Of a stretch of 64,000 bases of DNA, positions 42,806-50,237 are shown one piece after another (position 1 is the stretch's first letter; every line of letters starts with the position of its first letter). Source of the DNA: Streptomyces gossypii (GTDB lineage Bacteria; Actinomycetota; Actinomycetes; Streptomycetales; Streptomycetaceae); the NCBI RefSeq assembly GCF_025165795.1, contig NZ_JAJAGO010000012.1:248001-312000 (forward strand), given 5' to 3'. The notes below the pieces were generated by a model. The model ran no database searches and had not been told where the DNA came from. It saw only the letters and a program-made list of their open reading frames with translations. The translations under genes and the position numbers were made by a program.

Positions 42806-43089
42806 AGTTGGCGCTCCCGGAAGCGGTAGGTGGCGACAGGGCGCAGGGCCGCCCAGTCACCGGTACACGGTGCCGACAGCGGATCACTCTGATCGGCGGT
42901 GCCGGGAATCTCCGCACGGACGATTCCGGCTTCGGTGACTGCTTCGCACGAGCCGCGTTCGGCCCGCACGGTACGGGCCGGGATCAGCCCGGTAGCGCGA
43001 TGGGGAGCGAAGGCGTGCTCACACGCCTCGTCCCAGCCGTAGTCCGCCAGGGAATACGGCTGAGGATGATGCCAAAGGAGTTGAGGCAA
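42802..43089 (-). CDS. Truncated RsgA-like protein (N-terminal OB-fold only)
   Basis: A 95-residue protein matching the start of the ribosome-assembly GTPase RsgA: SLADYGWDEACEHAFAPHRATGLIPARTVRAERGSCEAVTEAGIVRAE and CTGDWAAL. It then leaves the family at TYRFRERQL and stops, so the GTPase and zinc domains (about 250 residues) are gone. The stop overlaps the methyltransferase-GNAT start (ATGA), so the fragment is still translationally coupled. The TTG start at 43089 has no Shine-Dalgarno and can pair with an upstream segment. Confidence 0.7.
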   Translation of the reverse strand: MPQLLWHHPQPYSLADYGWDEACEHAFAPHRATGLIPARTVRAERGSCEAVTEAGIVRAEIPGTADQSDPLSAPCTGDWAALRPVATYRFRERQL

Positions 43090-43178
43090 CGTAGAGACCC
43101 TTGAACAGGGACCCCGACAGGCACAGAGTGCTGCCTCCCGTGAGCCGTCAGGGCTCCAACGAGGGGATCAGCGTCAGG

Positions 43179-43250
43179 TCAGACCGGGGCCCGGGACGTG
43201 AGGATGGTCCGGCGGGCACTGCACACGGCAGTGGCCTTCACGGCAGACAT
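43179..43250 (-). CDS. 23-codon leader ORF upstream of the RsgA-fragment operon
   Basis: ATG at 43250 preceded by GGGAGGTGAGTTG, an optimal Shine-Dalgarno at ideal spacing. The peptide is MSAVKATAVCSARRTILTSR plus APV. It ends about 90 bases upstream of the RsgA-fragment start. The spacer contains hairpins (GAGCC/GGCTC; CCCT/AGGG), and GAGGCA in it can pair with TGCCTC at the TTG start. This resembles ribosome-mediated attenuation leaders upstream of translation-related resistance genes in actinobacteria. Confidence 0.5.
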   Translation of the reverse strand: MSAVKATAVCSARRTILTSRAPV

Positions 43251-43580
43251 CAACTCACCTCCCACTTCTGGTCCCGCAGTCGACCCGGTTGTCTCTGCGC
43301 CGTAGATGCTAGCACCTCCATCCCGGCGTCGGACGACGCCGGGGCGGGCTGCGTATCGCTCCAGAAAGCGGCCGAGGTGTGACGGGAGCGGGCCGGCAGC
43401 ATCGGGGTGGAGGTACCGCCCTCGGCCTCGTGCGTCCGGACGCTGTGGCGTCGCGGCCACTGGCTCGTGCACCAGTTCGCCGGCGGATTCGCCTGCCCCG
43501 ACGGCAGCACCTCGTTCATGAGCGCGGACGGCGACTGCTGCCACCCGCAGGCCGTCGAACACACCGATGGAAATGACCCG
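43251..43580. other. Promoter side of the leader ORF and unassigned sequence
   Basis: The left part should hold the leftward promoter of the leader ORF; TAGCAT at about 43307-43312 read in reverse is a candidate -10. From 43390 to 43560 the rightward frame encodes a run that looks protein-like (HWLVHQFAGGFACPDGSTSF), but it has no start site or recognisable family and was not called. Confidence 0.35.
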
Positions 43581-44261
43581 TCAGGTAACGGAGGCGCTCT
43601 GCAGCACCGTCTCGACCTGGCGGCGCTGGTCCGGTCCGCCCTCGTGGGCGACGCCGAGGAGGAAGGCGGAGCGCTGGTCGTCGACCGCGATCAGGGTCAG
43701 GCGCAGCCGGCCGGTGCCGCCTTCGCTGTCCTTCACCTTGAGCACTACCGAGTGCGCGGGGCGCTCGCTCACCGTCGTCTTCCGGGACTCCTGGACCGTC
43801 GAGCTTCCGTACGGGTAGAAGAACCCGGCGTTCGACTTGGCCGCGCTCTCCGCCTCCCGCTTCAGCGCGGACCGCGGCACGGCATCGGAGCGACCGGCAA
43901 GTACGACGCTGACCTCCTTGTCGTCAGCTCCACCGGCGCCGTCGGCGGACTTCGGGGTGATCGAAGAGGTGAAAGCGTCGATCAGGTCGTCCTGCCCCTG
44001 GTGCTTCCAGCCCTCGGGTATCCCGTACGAGACTCCGGCCGCGTCGTCCGTCACCCTCGGCCGGCCCGCCAGCGGGGCATCGTCCTCGTCGTCCCGCATC
44101 AGCCACCACCCGGTGGCGCTTCCGGCGACCAGCAGGAGCACCACGGCCACGACCCCGACCACCACGGCACGACGGGCGCCGGCCCGCCGGGGCGGGACGG
44201 GCGGCGGAAACCCGGCGGTTGGCGGATAGGGCGGCTGGGTGGCAGATGGGGGCGTCGTCAT
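43581..44261 (-). CDS. Membrane-anchored extracytoplasmic protein
   Basis: A 226-residue protein. A Pro-rich cytoplasmic head (TTPPSATQPPYPPTAGFPPPVPPRR), one membrane helix (AVVVGVVAVVLLLVAGSATGWWLM, about residues 38-60) and an external domain (about 75-226) follow. The external part contains ITPKSADGAGG, a SVVLKV strand and LRLTLIAVDDQRSAFLLGVAHEG. This is the common Streptomyces layout for surface proteins and lipoprotein-like domains with no known function. The start at MTTPPS was chosen because everything before it is Arg-rich and lacks a ribosome site. Confidence 0.7.
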   Translation of the reverse strand: MTTPPSATQPPYPPTAGFPPPVPPRRAGARRAVVVGVVAVVLLLVAGSATGWWLMRDDEDDAPLAGRPRVTDDAAGVSYGIPEGWKHQGQDDLIDAFTSSITPKSADGAGGADDKEVSVVLAGRSDAVPRSALKREAESAAKSNAGFFYPYGSSTVQESRKTTVSERPAHSVVLKVKDSEGGTGRLRLTLIAVDDQRSAFLLGVAHEGGPDQRRQVETVLQSASVT

Positions 44262-44385
44262 GCCCCCATCCTTCCTTCCCGCCCCCGCCCGGTCCTGAGC
44301 ACTCCTACTCAGTCCGCTACTCACCTGCTCTCCGCAGCTCCTCCCCCTCGCACGCCGAACGAGCCGGGCCCTGCGGGGAGATCCC

Positions 44386-44889
44386 TCAGTCGCAGCCGAC
44401 GCCGTCCCCGTCGCGGTCGAGATGGGAGGCGTAACCGGGCTCTCCCTGGCGGACGGGGGCCGCGCCCGCCGCGCGGGCCGCGTCGCAGTTCTCGTAGTGG
44501 ACCGGGCCATCGCCCCCGGAGGTTTCCTCGTCGGCGCCTGCCCCGCCGGAGCCGTCCGGCGGGGCGGTGACGGTCGTCGTCACCTCGACCTTGACTTCCT
44601 TGGTCGCGCGCTCGGTCTCCGTGACGGTCGCCGTGGGCTCGGGCTTCGGCTTGCCGGTGGGCTTCGGGGTGACCGTCTCCGTCACGGTCGGCCCCGGTCT
44701 GGCCTCAGCCTTGGTATCAGCCTTGGAGTCGCCGGACGTGTCCTCCGTACCACCGACCAGCGCGGCGGAACAACCAAAGGTGACGAGCCAGACGACGCCG
44801 ACCACGATCCAGAACTTGGGACGTCTTCGCAGCTGTCCGGCAGGGGGCACAGGTCCGGGCTGCGGCGGCGCACCGGGGTGATGGCTCAT
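44386..44889 (-). CDS. Excalibur-domain (calcium-binding) membrane protein
   Basis: A 167-residue protein with a cytoplasmic Pro-rich head, one membrane helix (FWIVVGVVWLVTFGCSAALVG, about residues 27-47), an Asp/Glu/Lys/Thr-rich linker with PKPTGKPKPEPTAT, and a C-terminal Excalibur motif: HYENCDAARAAGAAPVRQGEPGYASHLDRDGDGVGCD. The DRDGDGVGC signature is the extracellular calcium-binding one. Its role is unknown, but it is usually in surface nucleases or wall proteins. Confidence 0.85.
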   Translation of the reverse strand: MSHHPGAPPQPGPVPPAGQLRRRPKFWIVVGVVWLVTFGCSAALVGGTEDTSGDSKADTKAEARPGPTVTETVTPKPTGKPKPEPTATVTETERATKEVKVEVTTTVTAPPDGSGGAGADEETSGGDGPVHYENCDAARAAGAAPVRQGEPGYASHLDRDGDGVGCD

Positions 44890-45112
44890 GTGGTCGCTCC
44901 TGAAGGGAAGGAATCGGAGCGGGGGGTGACGGAGGTGTGACTATCCCATGACACTCAGAGTCTTACCGGGTAATGGGAAGATTTGCTGCACCCTCGGGCG
45001 GAGGGCGGCAAGGACGAAGGCGACGCCCTCGCAGGAGAGGAGCGAGCCTGGTACGGCCGTCGGCCGGATCGGTCCGGCGCCTTGCCGCCGACCGCACCAG
45101 ACCCCGCGAGAC

Positions 45113-45153
45113 CCGCCCTCCGGGCGGCCGGCGCTACTTCTCCAACACGCCCT
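45113..45153 (-). repeat. Second copy of the 41-base dispersed repeat (inverted)
   Basis: All 41 bases of 18797-18837 recur here in reverse orientation, ending at the amidase stop codon. Outside the 41 bases the two loci diverge, so only one end of the element is shared. Confidence 0.85.
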
Positions 45154-46228
45154 AGTTCTGGTCCTGGCGGATGGCCCAGCGGCCGTCCGTCACCTTGGGG
45201 GACGCCGCGTCGCCTCGGCGGGGGCCGGGGATCGGCTTGACCGCGACGTAGACGTGCTGGCCCTTTTTCAGCCCCTTGGAGAACGGCATGGACAGGAACT
45301 GGTCGCCAGGTGTGGCCTGGTGGTCCGCGATGACCTCCGTCCAGGTGCCGGTCGACTTGCCGTCCTTCCAGTCGTGCACCTCGTACCGCACCTGGACCTG
45401 GTCTCCCGGCTCCAGGCCGGTGATCCGCAGCCGCCCGTTGAAGTCCGCCCACGAGGTGACACTGGGGACATAGCCGGGGTAGTTGCCGTCGCCGTGCTGC
45501 TTCGCAGGGTCCGCGTGCTCCACGTCCCAGCGCACTACCGTCCAGTCGCCCCAACCGGTGCTCTGCGCCTTGTCCTTGCCCAGACTCGTACGGATAGGCA
45601 TGTCCGCCTCCTTCTCCGATCCGCCCGAACCGGGCTTGCCCTTGAGCCGGTCGGCCACGTCGCGGCGGAACTCGGCCATGCTGAAACTGGGGTCGATCTT
45701 TCGGCGGGTGCCTTCCTTGTGGCCGATCACCGAATCAGCGGTCCACTTGTGCGCCCGGCAGATCGCCGCCGCCCACCGCACCGCCTGCTCGTACTGGCCC
45801 TTGGGGTACGGGTCTTCGCCGTCGCCACGGTTCTCGATCTCGATGCCGTAGTAGTGCCTGTTGCCGTCGATCGGCTCGGAGGAGTCGGGCCGCGGGTGCT
45901 TGGACGACTCCCGCACCACCGCGTCGTGCGCGTTCCGCGCGAAGCTCCCCGCGTGGTTGGCCCGGCCGTGCCCGATGAGATAGACCGTGGCCTTCTTCGA
46001 CACGAACGCGTGGCACAGCGGCCCGGGAAGGGAGGAGGTGCCGTCGTAGCAGAAGTCGGCCATGCCCGAGCCGACGCCCGCCGTGTGGTGGATGACGACA
46101 CCGTTCACCCCGCCCCACGAACCCTTGTGGTTCCGGTTGTGGGTACGCCAGGACCGGTACTCCTTGACCGCAACTCCCTCCGCCTTCAGCGCCTTGACCA
46201 TACGGTCGGCTGACAGGGGCGTAGCCAT
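45152..46228 (-). CDS. N-acetylmuramoyl-L-alanine amidase (Amidase_2/PGRP)
   Basis: A 358-residue protein. The amidase domain (about 30-205) has VVIHHTAGV with the first zinc His, YYGIEIENRG, and GHKEGTRRKIDPSFSM with the third ligand His and the substrate-binding region. The C-terminal half (about 220-358) is a beta-rich domain resembling a cell-wall-binding or fibronectin-like unit, ending GRWAIRQDQN. No signal peptide is present, so it is either a phage-type lysin or exported another way. It is leftward and ends inside a dispersed repeat. Confidence 0.85.
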   Translation of the reverse strand: MATPLSADRMVKALKAEGVAVKEYRSWRTHNRNHKGSWGGVNGVVIHHTAGVGSGMADFCYDGTSSLPGPLCHAFVSKKATVYLIGHGRANHAGSFARNAHDAVVRESSKHPRPDSSEPIDGNRHYYGIEIENRGDGEDPYPKGQYEQAVRWAAAICRAHKWTADSVIGHKEGTRRKIDPSFSMAEFRRDVADRLKGKPGSGGSEKEADMPIRTSLGKDKAQSTGWGDWTVVRWDVEHADPAKQHGDGNYPGYVPSVTSWADFNGRLRITGLEPGDQVQVRYEVHDWKDGKSTGTWTEVIADHQATPGDQFLSMPFSKGLKKGQHVYVAVKPIPGPRRGDAASPKVTDGRWAIRQDQN

Positions 46229-46559
46229 ATGCTGACAGCCCTCCTCACGTGTCGCCCGATGTTCGCGTAAGGGTGATACCCGTCACTTAAACGTGACTTG
46301 GCTTCACCCACTGTCACCTCAGCGAGGTGGCCCGTGCGGCCTCGGCGGTCGCGTCCGAGGTCTGGGTCAGCTTCTCCGACGCGGAGGTCGGGGAGATCCC
46401 GGCGTCCCAGCGCCCCACGCCGCCTTCGCCACCAGCAGTGGCGGGACGGCGTGGCGGGGCGGAACGGGGCGGAGCGGAGCGGACTTGAACTTGACGTGGG
46501 CGTCAAGTTCTACGTTCGTCGCAGGCACCCAGCCCGCACCTTTGACGAGGAGACCCCTG
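46229..46559. other. Divergent region amidase / MDR oxidoreductase
   Basis: Two operators can be seen and no gene. GTCAC (46282-46286) with GTGAC (46293-46297) is a perfect inverted repeat on the amidase side. The MerR-type promoter (46485-46516) serves the oxidoreductase. Confidence 0.5.
46485..46516 (+). promoter_or_regulatory. MerR-type promoter of the MDR gene
   Basis: A -35-like TTGAAC (46485-46490) and a -10-like TACGTT (46511-46516) are 20 bases apart. This over-long spacer is filled by a perfect 10-base inverted repeat, GAACTTGACG (46487-46496) and CGTCAAGTTC (46501-46510). This is the classic layout of MerR-activated promoters, and a MerR gene lies two genes downstream. Confidence 0.65.
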
Positions 46560-47612
46560 ATGAGCAGCACCGCGCACGTCCCAGCACACGACGCCCACGA
46601 CCCGGCCGGTGTACCGGCCACCCACCGTGAGGTACGTCTGGCCGCCCGCCCGGAAGGGGCGTTCTCCGTCGACAACCTGCGCGTCGTCGAGGCATCGGTG
46701 CCGGTCGCCGGTCCGGGCCAGGTGCTGGTGCGCAACCGGTTCATGAGCGTCGCCGCCGTGATGCTCACCCTGATGCGCGACAGCGCCGACCTGCCGATGC
46801 CGCTGTACGTGCCCGGCGAGGTGCTGTGGGGCCCCGCCATCGGTGAGGTGATCACCTCGGACGCTCCCGGCCTCAACCCCGGTGATCTCGTCGAGCACTC
46901 AGCGGGATGGCGTGAGTACGCGGCGCTGGACGCGGCCGACGCCCAGTCCCTCGACCTCGACAGTCTGCCTGACGTCGCCGCGCATCTCTCCCAGGGGTTC
47001 ACCGCCTGGCTCGGCGTGGTGCGGGCGGCGGAGGTACGGCCCGGTGACACGGTGTTCGTCAGCGGTGCGGCGGGCGGGGTGGGCTCGCTGGCCGGTCAGT
47101 TCGCCCGGCTGCACGGCGCCGCGCGGGTCATCGGCAGCACAAGCTCGCAGCGCAAGGCGGACCAGCTCACCAAGGAACTGGGCTACGACGCCGTGGTACT
47201 GCGCGGCGCCGAGCCGATCGTCGACCAGTTGCGCGAAGCCGCCCCGGAGGGCATCGACGCGGTCTTCGACAACGTCGGCGGCGAGCAGCTGACCGCCGCG
47301 CTGGCCCTGGCCAACCGTGGCGCGCGGATCGCGGTCGTGGGCATGCTGTCCACCCAGGCGTCGGGCGGCACCTCGACTCCGACCGAGATCGACACCGCCA
47401 CGCTCGTCTCGCGCGGGATCACCCTGCGCGGCATCGCGGGCATCGACCACCTGGACGCGCTGCCGCAGTGGGCCGAGGAGTTCGGCCGGGGACTGCGCGA
47501 GGGCACCCTCACCGTGCCGCACGTACGGTTGTCGGGGATCGAGGAAGCGCCCCGGGCCTTGGACGAGCTGCTCCGTGGCCGCCATGTGGGTGCTGTACTG
47601 GTGGAACTCTGA
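46560..47612 (+). CDS. MDR/zinc-independent alcohol dehydrogenase-type oxidoreductase (CurA-like)
   Basis: A 350-residue NADPH-dependent oxidoreductase of the MDR superfamily. The N-terminal catalytic domain has no zinc-binding Cys. The cofactor motif is VFVSGAAGGVGSLAGQFARLHGA near residue 168, then GSTSSQRKADQLTKELGYDAVV and AVFDNVGGEQLTAAL, as in CurA and quinone reductases. The ATG follows GAGGAGA. It forms a unit with the MerR gene just downstream, which presumably regulates it in response to a reactive electrophile or quinone. Confidence 0.88.
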   Translation: MSSTAHVPAHDAHDPAGVPATHREVRLAARPEGAFSVDNLRVVEASVPVAGPGQVLVRNRFMSVAAVMLTLMRDSADLPMPLYVPGEVLWGPAIGEVITSDAPGLNPGDLVEHSAGWREYAALDAADAQSLDLDSLPDVAAHLSQGFTAWLGVVRAAEVRPGDTVFVSGAAGGVGSLAGQFARLHGAARVIGSTSSQRKADQLTKELGYDAVVLRGAEPIVDQLREAAPEGIDAVFDNVGGEQLTAALALANRGARIAVVGMLSTQASGGTSTPTEIDTATLVSRGITLRGIAGIDHLDALPQWAEEFGRGLREGTLTVPHVRLSGIEEAPRALDELLRGRHVGAVLVEL

Positions 47613-47642
47613 CCCTGGCGCTTGATGCGGAGGCAGACGGGA

Positions 47643-48044
47643 ATGCGGATCGGCGAAGCGGCGGCGGCAGCGGCGCTCACCCCTCGAGCGGTGCGCTACT
47701 ACGAGCAGCAGGGCCTGCTCGAAGCGCGGCGCACGCCTTCCGGGCACCGGGAGTACGGGCTGTCGGACATACGGCGGCTGCGGACCCTGCGGGAACTGCT
47801 GGAGGCCGGGCTGACCATCGCGGACGTGCGCAGCTTCGCCCATGTGCTCGACCCGGCCCCTGCGGAGGGCGCGGCTGCCGTGCCCCCCGCCGACGGAGCG
47901 CCGGAATCCTGCGAGGTGCGGGACGTGAGCCTGCGCCGCCTCGCCGACCTGGAGGACCGCATCGACGCGCTGACGCAGCTCCGCGACCGGCTGGCCGCCG
48001 GAATCGCCGACCGCTTCGGCGAAGCCTTCGACCCAGCCCCCTGA
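47643..48044 (+). CDS. MerR-family transcription regulator
   Basis: A 133-residue regulator. The HTH is MRIGEAAAAAALTPRAVRYYEQQGLLEARRTPSGHREY, the MerR signature with the Tyr-Tyr pair. A coiled-coil-type dimerisation helix follows to the C-terminus (LADLEDRIDALTQLRDRLAAG). One Cys (PESCEV) lies in the linker; no metal-binding loop is seen, so it probably senses a drug or aldehyde. It directly follows the MDR gene whose promoter has a MerR layout. Confidence 0.88.
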   Translation: MRIGEAAAAAALTPRAVRYYEQQGLLEARRTPSGHREYGLSDIRRLRTLRELLEAGLTIADVRSFAHVLDPAPAEGAAAVPPADGAPESCEVRDVSLRRLADLEDRIDALTQLRDRLAAGIADRFGEAFDPAP

Positions 48045-48154
48045 CGGGCGGCCGCCCCCGCCGCGACGGCGAGACGCGGGCCGCGAGACGCAAGTCGCGA
48101 GACGACGCAGCCCGGCGGTGCCGACTGAGGCGCATCGCGCGGAGCGTTGCGGGG

Positions 48155-49456
48155 TCAGCCCGTGACCGTGAGGACGGCGATGGAGGGGCCGAAGGCTCCG
48201 CCCAGTTGGTAGCAGAGGGTGAACAATCCGATCGCGGTGGGCCGCTGGGGCTCCGGCGCCGCGCCGACGGCGTACGAGGCGAGGGTCGCGTTGCCCGCTG
48301 CGGTCGCGAACACCGCCATCGTCGCGACCAGCAGCAACAGCGGTGCCCACGGCGTGAGGACCGCCGTGATGGGTGCCAGCGCACCGAGCGCGATCAGCAC
48401 CGTCAGCACGGCCGGCCGCCCCATCCGGGATGCGGCGGCCGGAAGCAGCCAGGAGAGCACCGAGCCGGCCAGCAGGGCGGTGAGCTGGCCCGTACCGATG
48501 GTGGCGGTTGACCAGCCCGTCCCGCTGTCCAGCATCTCGGGGACGGCGAAGAGCAGCGTGAAGTACGAGGTGGAGAGCGCGCAGGCGAGCAGCGCCGAGG
48601 TGAGGAAGGCAGGGGTGCGCACGAGGGTGCGGGGCACGAAGCCGTCCGGGCGGGCCCTGCTGTGTGCCACGAGCAGGAGCCCGAGGACCAGCGCGACGGG
48701 GACGGCGGCAGCCGGGTAGCGGGGTATCAGCACCACGGACGAGGCCAGCACGGTGAGCAGCGCGGCACCTCGCGCGTCGAACGGGCCGTTCGGCAGCCCC
48801 GCGGACGCAGCCGCCCGCCCGCTCGCACTCGCGGACGCGGCCACCGGTTCGTCCCGCGCGGAGCGAAGCACCGCGGGGACGGCCAGCAACGCGACCGCGG
48901 AGACCGCGAGAGCGAGCCGCCAGGACACCGTGTCGCCGAGCCAGGAGCCGAGCAGTGGCCCGGTGGCGCCGAGCACGCCGAAGCCGGAGGTGATCACGCC
49001 CATCCGCCGGGCCGTGCCGCCCAGGCTCAGCGCGAGGGTGACCAGTCCGGCGCCTCCCGCGGCCTGCGCGGCCCGCCCGGCCAGTGCCAGGGGGAGCCAG
49101 GGAGCGACGGCCACCAGCACGGTGCCTGCCGCCACGAGCGCGGCGCTCAGCCGGAGCGTGGGGCGTACGCCGTGGCGCCGCAGCAGTCCGGCCATCAGCG
49201 GCGTGCCGACGGCCATGGCCCAGGCGAAGGTGGTGACGAACCAGGCCGCTGTCGCCTTGCTGGTGCCGAGCGAGCCCGCCATGTCGGGCAGGATCAGGAC
49301 GGGGCTGTTGGCTCCGGCGGCGACGGGTGTGGCCAGCAGTGCAAGCCAGGCCGCGTGGACACGGCGGGGCGGTGGTCCGGCGGATTCTTCCTGGCCGCGT
49401 GGGGCGGGCTCGGCGGGTGGGGTTGGCGGAGCGGACGTTTCTGAGGTCTCGGGCAT
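48155..49456 (-). CDS. MFS drug-efflux transporter (DHA2-like)
   Basis: A 433-residue protein with about 12 membrane segments, preceded by a Pro/Glu-rich head. It has the family motifs ATAAWFVTTFAWAMAVGTPLMAGLLRRHG near helix 2 and GLVTLALSLGGTARRMG. It likely exports a small hydrophobic compound. It is divergent from a MarR repressor with repeated operator-like palindromes between them, so expression is likely substrate-induced. A chance that it exports the bisindole product exists but is speculative. Confidence 0.85.
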   Translation of the reverse strand: MPETSETSAPPTPPAEPAPRGQEESAGPPPRRVHAAWLALLATPVAAGANSPVLILPDMAGSLGTSKATAAWFVTTFAWAMAVGTPLMAGLLRRHGVRPTLRLSAALVAAGTVLVAVAPWLPLALAGRAAQAAGGAGLVTLALSLGGTARRMGVITSGFGVLGATGPLLGSWLGDTVSWRLALAVSAVALLAVPAVLRSARDEPVAASASASGRAAASAGLPNGPFDARGAALLTVLASSVVLIPRYPAAAVPVALVLGLLLVAHSRARPDGFVPRTLVRTPAFLTSALLACALSTSYFTLLFAVPEMLDSGTGWSTATIGTGQLTALLAGSVLSWLLPAAASRMGRPAVLTVLIALGALAPITAVLTPWAPLLLLVATMAVFATAAGNATLASYAVGAAPEPQRPTAIGLFTLCYQLGGAFGPSIAVLTVTG

Positions 49457-49495
49457 GGCTGGCTGACCCTCCCGTCATTCATTCAGGGCTGATAA

Positions 49496-49554
49496 TCTCA
49501 ACGTTGAAATAAAAACAGCCCGATCTCTCAACGTCAAATCTCTCAACGCTGAGA
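49496..49554. promoter_or_regulatory. Three MarR-type operator repeats
   Basis: TCTCAACGTTGAAA (49496-49509), TCTCAACGTC (49525-49534) and TCTCAACGCTGAGA (49541-49554) share the TCTCAACG half-site; the third is a perfect inverted repeat TCTCA-ACGC-TGAGA. They lie between the divergent MFS and MarR genes, the expected operator position. Confidence 0.7.
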
Positions 49555-49578
49555 AAGCCAACTTCGAAGGGAACCTCG

Positions 49579-50085
49579 ATGGGTGACGCGGTGGACGTGA
49601 TCATCAGCCAGTGGGCTGAGGAGCGTCCGGAACTCGAGGACGACCTGTGGCCCGTCCAGGTGGTGGGCAGGCTCCAGCGGCTCGGGCGTTACCTGGAGCG
49701 GGAGATAAAGGCCTTCGCCGCCTCCCACGGTCTGGAAATGGGCGAGCTGGACGTCCTGACCACGTTGCAGCGCAGCGGACCGCCGTACGAGCTGACGGCC
49801 GGGCAACTGGTGAAGGCATCCATGGTGACCTCGGGGGCCATCACCAACCGCATCGACCGGATGGAGGCCAAGGGCCTGGTCGAGCGCGTCCGCGACGAGG
49901 GCGACCGCCGTACCGTCCGGATGCGGCTCACCGAACGCGGCAGCGAGATCACGCTCGCCTTCATGTCCGAGCACCTGGCCAACGAGGCCCGCATCCTGGG
50001 GGGCCTGAGCCGCGCGGAGTGCGCGCAGTTGGGCGACGGCCTGCGCAAGCTGCTGGAGTCCCTCGGCGACACGTCTATGAGCTGA
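49579..50085 (+). CDS. MarR-family repressor
   Basis: A 168-residue winged-helix regulator: LQRLGRYLEREIKAFAASHGLEMGELDVLTTLQRSG (dimerisation helix and HTH start), LTAGQLVKASMVTSGAITNRIDRMEAKGLVERVRDEGDRRTVRMRLTERG with the wing DRRTV. This is the MarR signature. The ATG follows GAAGGGA. It presumably represses itself and the divergent MFS gene. Confidence 0.9.
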   Translation: MGDAVDVIISQWAEERPELEDDLWPVQVVGRLQRLGRYLEREIKAFAASHGLEMGELDVLTTLQRSGPPYELTAGQLVKASMVTSGAITNRIDRMEAKGLVERVRDEGDRRTVRMRLTERGSEITLAFMSEHLANEARILGGLSRAECAQLGDGLRKLLESLGDTSMS

Positions 50086-50237
50086 CGCGGGCGGGGGCGC
50101 TGCGCCCCCGCCCGCTGCGTATCCCTCCCGCTGCGCCCCCGGCCCAGGCCGGACCGGCACCGCCGAACCCGGCCGGGCCGCCCCGCCCGCCGCCCCGCCC
50201 GCCGTCGCGGCGGGAGGCGCGGCCGGCGCAGCCGGGG

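Noticed and set aside
43390..43560. Rightward protein-like stretch
   Set aside because: No start codon with a ribosome site and no recognisable family; could be chance in GC-rich DNA.
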